From Durusdinium trenchii (lineage: Eukaryota; Sar; Dinophyceae; Suessiales; Symbiodiniaceae): a stretch of DNA of 64,000 bases. The stretch covers positions 454,810 to 518,809 of the forward strand of contig CAXAMN010021762.1 of assembly GCA_963970005.1 (NCBI GenBank), given 5' to 3'. A program made the translations under genes and the position numbers. Each line of letters opens with the position of its first letter. Within the stretch, counting starts at the first letter, position 1. Positions 60,164 to 64,000 of this stretch are shown one piece after another. The notes under the pieces are model-generated. The model worked only from the letters and a program-made list of their open reading frames with translations, had not been told where the DNA came from and made no database searches.

Positions 60164-60257
60164 ATTGTGGTTTGCCAAGTACCTTCTCAGCAGGTGATGT
60201 GTTCGACACCGCTATGTAGGTGCTTCTGAGGTTCGGTACGAAAACGGATCCCTAGGG
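60156..60257. mobile_element. Family A fold-back element
   Basis: ccctagggattgtggtttgc, then aagtaccttctcagcaggtg, gttcgacaccgctatgtagg, and gaggttcggtacgaaaacgg ending ggatccctaggg. It sits head-to-tail against the previous, split unit and shares the 8-base terminus. Confidence 0.65.
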
Positions 60258-60919
60258 TTCAGGACCCCGAGACCATCGAGACCCGGAGACGAAAAGCGGA
60301 AGAATCGACCGGACCGACGATGACGGCACATAGGCCTGATAAGGCTAGCTTCGACACGGCACATACCTGAGCCGGACAAAAGACCTCGGATGCCGTCGAA
60401 AAACCGGTGAGTCAATGTCAATGACCTCATGAATTACTGGACATGTCATACCAAAAACCCGACTGAAAGTCCAGGTGCGAACCAGGAACACTTGAGTATT
60501 GTTTTTGTATAGACCATGTTAGACCCCCAAAATCCACCCAAACCACCTTCTCAGGAGGTAGTTGGAGCCCTATAGGTTGTTTACCACCCTGGTCCTGGTA
60601 TGAGTTGCAGGAGCCGTCACAAAGCCAAGTGGCTGGACCCAGCACTGCGGCTCATGTTGCTGAATCCGTTGCTCCCAGCTGCACTGGCACGGGTGGACAA
60701 CGAGGGCTACGTGTTGAATGCCACATCACCGTCCCTGATTGTTGCTGATTCATCAGTTGAGGGTTGGTCCAAGTTCGAGAGATTGCTGCTTCTTCGAACA
60801 CTTCTGTGGGGCATCGGTGACCTCCACGCTGATGCAAGACACTACTCACTACTCTGTGTATACCACAGACCACAAGTGTCAGACCACGATTGTCAGGACA
60901 ACAGATTCTTCTTCCCCAA

Positions 60920-61033
60920 TCCCAGACACGACCACCTGAAGTAATGGGACTGCCAGTCCGGACTGCCGAGAGTTCCGGCCACGGGTGGTTGACTGGGGGT
61001 TGTATGGCAGTCCCGGACTCGTCGTGTCTGGGA
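60920..61033. mobile_element. Family C fold-back element
   Basis: A 114-bp unit, tcccagacacgacc to gtcgtgtctggga, with gactgccagtccggactgcc and ggttgactgggggttg. Confidence 0.7.
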
Positions 61034-61656
61034 ATGGTTCGATCACGCCCCCACCGGTGTCCAAGCACCCCTGTTGGCAGGGGCAAGCACCTGTTCATCC
61101 CTCGTCTAATGGTTCGCTCTGGTCCATGAATTAGTTCTTTCCATTTCTTTCCACTGTTGTTTGGATGCCCACTCCAATTTGTACATGGCATGCTGAAATT
61201 CGGTTTGATGCCATAACCTGGGGTACCTCGACTTGATACCGCCTGTTCCCTCTTCTCCGCGATCCTTTCTCACCCGAGATCCGCTCCACGGCCGAGACCG
61301 GTCAAGGTCTCGGGTGTTCAAACTCCAAAGCCTTCAGAGGATTTGGGTTTTCAAACGAAGACAGCAACTCAACTCAAACCTGGGAAATGGGAACGTCAAT
61401 TCACAGATACAGGTCAAGGACCTCATTGTCACTGGGTCTGGTCATGCGAAAACTACGAGGTTAAGGACCAGGTGTTACTTGGCCCTCTGATTTGTAGGGG
61501 GAAGATTCACCCACCCGGGTCCCCCTACTTTTCACGGAGCCGAAAAAGCGGCTTCCTGTCTCCACACCCTCCACCCAGACCGCCGCTTCGGGCCGGCACG
61601 GCCTCCGTCCGAAGGATTTCCTTAGGAAAGCGGCGGAAAGGCGGCTGAAGGTGATC

Positions 61657-61770
61657 GCCGAGGTCGATGGCCTCCAGCCGCCCCTAGCGATGGCCTCCAA
61701 CCGCCCCTAGCAATGGCCTTCAACCCAATAGTGATGGCCTCCAAACTAGTAGGCATGGCTTCCAACCTGG
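61657..61770. repeat. Five degenerate 21-bp words
   Basis: Five copies of gatggcctccaacc-like words with variable spacers (cctagc, aatagt, ctagtagg). They belong to the family of the array at 29,290. Confidence 0.75.
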
Positions 61771-62093
61771 AACGGCCCCATATCCTTCCATACTACGAAG
61801 GAAGGGTCGACCCAGCCTTTTTCGATCTGCTGAGTCTTCGGGCTCGGCGGTTTTGCTCATGGCTCTCTTGCTGGCCATGACCTCTGCACTGACCTGGCTT
61901 CCCCCCGCAACGGCGGGATCCGTCCGACGTCAGGAGGGCTTGGGAAGTCCGAAAGCACTGGTGACCTGCGCCTTGGAACCTGGGTGCCGACCTCCCCGGC
62001 GCGCCGGGGAGATGTCGTGGAAGAGGTGGAACGGACCCGGAAGCGGGTTCACCTCTTGGTCCACCTTGTGAGGTCATGGCCCATGGCGAATGA

Positions 62094-62216
62094 CCCAGAC
62101 ACGACGTCCGTCTGGGACTGCCAGTCCGGACTGCCAGTCCGAGTTCCGGCCAGGGGTGGTGGTGGTCTTGGGGGTCAATGTCATCATATATGGCAGTCCC
62201 ATTCGTCGTGTCTGGG
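62094..62216. mobile_element. Family C fold-back element
   Basis: A 123-bp unit, cccagacacgacgtc to cgtcgtgtctggg, with two gccagtccggactg palindromes and gggggtcaatgtcat. Confidence 0.7.
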
Positions 62217-62666
62217 CTATAGTAGGTGGCGGCATTTAAGAATCATACACACCCCGTGGCGTCGGTCCTGGTACTGGAGAGACCAACGAACCATGGCCCC
62301 CCCCCCAAAAAATCGGCTTTTGCAAGCTTCTCGACTTCCTGCGCTGGGGTCTCTTTCTGAAAACAGCGTGTTGGCGCCCTTGCTGACCGACCCAGGTGGT
62401 GGTGCGAAGCGTACGGCTTTGCAGGAGCTTCATGGAGCTGGGGTCCATTTTCAGATGAGTCATGACCGATGATCCAAACAAGACATCCAGGCGTTTCATG
62501 GAGGGGTGCGGACTCCATGGAGGTTAGGTCGGTCGTCGGTGCCCGTACCCATGATCCACGGCTGATGAGACGTCCACAACACCCGGAGACTCCACCCCCA
62601 GCATTGCACAGTTCCACGGCATCCACGGTTCGACAGTCAAGCTGAAGTTGGATCCCTATAGGTCTA

Positions 62667-62752
62667 TCCCAGACACTCCATGTATACCATATATGCCGAT
62701 CAGGCCAGTCAATGGGGCGGCATATATGGCAGTCCCATGGGTCGTGTCTGGG
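62667..62752. mobile_element. Short family C fold-back element
   Basis: An 86-bp unit, tcccagacactccatgtata to gggtcgtgtctggg, with gtcaatggggcggcat in the loop. It is a hybrid between the short type at 12,117 and the long type at 62,094. Confidence 0.65.
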
Positions 62753-64000
62753 TACAGGGTCTATAACTGAACCAACCGTTCGCAGGTCTCCGATGGCGGC
62801 TGGAGTCGACGCTCGACGGCGAGGCTAGTCAGTGGTGTCAGGAGGTCCTGGGAGGTGAAGCAGAAGGTTCGCCCCCCAACAACGGAAGAACCCCAAACCG
62901 CGGCCCATAGGCTCCCATAGGGTCCGGGACCATCCGTTGCTCGGATGGTCGAACGGAGGTGTTCGTACGTACGTACTTCCAGAGAATGGTGAAGTTCGTT
63001 CGTCTCTGACCCGCAACCTGCACGACCGCCCATACGCGTCTGGCTGGAAGCGGTCTTAACAGACAGACTCAGACAGCGTTTCATGTGATGTGTCGAACCC
63101 CCCAGCGGTGCCAATGGCAAGGACTCAGTGGTGCCTGCCTATGGCAAGGACTCAGTGCCTGCCTATGGCAAGGACTCTATATATAGTGGATTCAACATGA
63201 TTCAACAGCTAAAGCCTCCTGCTTCTGATTCACCAAACCAGCACCAGCACCAACACACACTCCGACATTTCGGACATCCACCTGATGTTGGTAGAGTTCC
63301 TTGAGCAAACTGCTGCGTGAACGCAAGAGCAGGATCGCAGCGCTGTAGGCCTCTACAAAGTATGGCTCCTATGGACCGCGAGCGGCGAGCCGGGGCGACG
63401 GAGCAGTGGTTGGCGGAGTCTGAAAGCGGAGCTGTGGGTTTTTCTTCAGCTGGAGCAGTGATCCGGGGTCACCGCATCACTGATGGCTCAATGTAGGAAA
63501 ACACATGGCTAGTCCAACAGATTTCAATATGTTAGTCACCTGGCAAACGAGTGGAAGGTGTAACGATGGTGACAAAAGGCGTTTCCCACACCAACCAATC
63601 ATTTCTCTTGTGCAGGAAGCAGGAGAGAAGAAGCACCTCTTTCGGCACTTTCTTTTGCTTGATTAAGAATTGGTGGCGGGTTTTGCTCAACTACCTGGAC
63701 CCGACCTCCTTCGTACGAAAATGGGACGTGACATAACCCTATTATAAAGACAGCAGTGTATAGGGTAGTCTATTGGACACCAATTGGATGATCCTGGTAC
63801 TACCCATTTTCTGAGCTACGAACTGTTCAGGTTGAGCCCATCGCCCTGGTTCGCCCCTTCATGCGCGAATTCCGATGGAGTCTCGCCCTTGAGTGCGAAA
63901 AACGGCGGCTCTTGGACACCTTCACAGCGATTCTGGCTTGTCCATGGTGATTTTTGTTTAGATCTATTCCTGCCTTCGTAACGTTCCACACGGGGAACCA

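Larger units (their letters stand above)
60258..64000. other. Repeat-rich end of the window, no gene recognised
   Basis: Apart from three family C units (listed) and 21-bp words at 61,657-61,770 I see nothing coding. A direct repeat tatggcaaggactcagtgcc lies at about 63,112-63,175. Overlapping GC-rich frames, such as 61,984-62,472, run through fold-back elements and are not genes. Confidence 0.5.

Noticed and set aside
1..64000. Spliced-leader RNA, tRNA or rRNA genes
   Set aside because: I looked for the dinoflagellate spliced-leader core and for tRNA-like boxes and rRNA landmarks and saw none. A covariance-model scan could still find degenerate ones.

Overview
The window looks like nuclear DNA of a dinoflagellate, most likely a Symbiodiniaceae-type alga. 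I infer this from three things. Coding sequence on the minus strand is cut into small exons whose introns often start with GC or GA instead of GT and whose acceptors are mostly AG followed by G. All recognisable genes point the same way. The protein families, the copia-type retroelement and the flood of short dispersed repeat words match what I remember of dinoflagellate genomes. No database search was possible, so species and family names are from memory.

Layout. Positions 1-31,000 are a gene-poor sea of small fold-back elements (five or six families, 80-130 bp each), a dispersed 21-bp word (core gcgatggcctccaacc) with an 18-unit tandem array at 29,290-29,669, and other short words (tagtaacaag, gcaaggacgc). 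I find no convincing gene there. Positions 31,105-46,048 are a gene island almost free of those repeats. It holds four head-to-tail minus-strand genes, for which I could build phase-consistent exon models: gene 1 (46,048-41,968, Lys/Glu-rich RG-repeat protein), gene 2 (41,542-39,021, methyltransferase-like), gene 3 (38,677-34,774, uncharacterised dinoflagellate family) and gene 4 (34,615-31,105, GIY-YIG-like module joined to a transposase-like D-D-E exon). Positions 46,049-50,614 return to repeats.

Positions 50,615-60,068 are a structurally complete Ty1/copia-type LTR retrotransposon on the minus strand. It has 198/199-bp LTRs differing by one substitution and one indel, TG...CA ends, a tRNA-iMet-like primer site, gag with a zinc knuckle, protease, a methyltransferase-like extra domain, a D,D35E integrase, reverse transcriptase and RNase H. 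Its reading frame is broken by several stops and frameshifts. It sits inside one of the fold-back elements. Positions 60,069-64,000 are again fold-back elements and dispersed words.

How it fits together. The four island genes may be ordinary neighbours in a unidirectional dinoflagellate gene cluster. However, gene 4 carries nuclease-like and transposase-like parts and gene 2 carries a methyltransferase-like signature, so the island could also be a composite mobile or domesticated cassette. The retroelement independently encodes a similar Cys-x2-Phe-Ser ... Glu-His/Gln-Pro signature. The best mobility evidence is a paralogous empty site: a duplicated segment at 2,779-3,129 carries a 105-bp hairpin element that is cleanly absent, down to one copy of a TG dinucleotide, from its inverted copy at 14,970-15,234.
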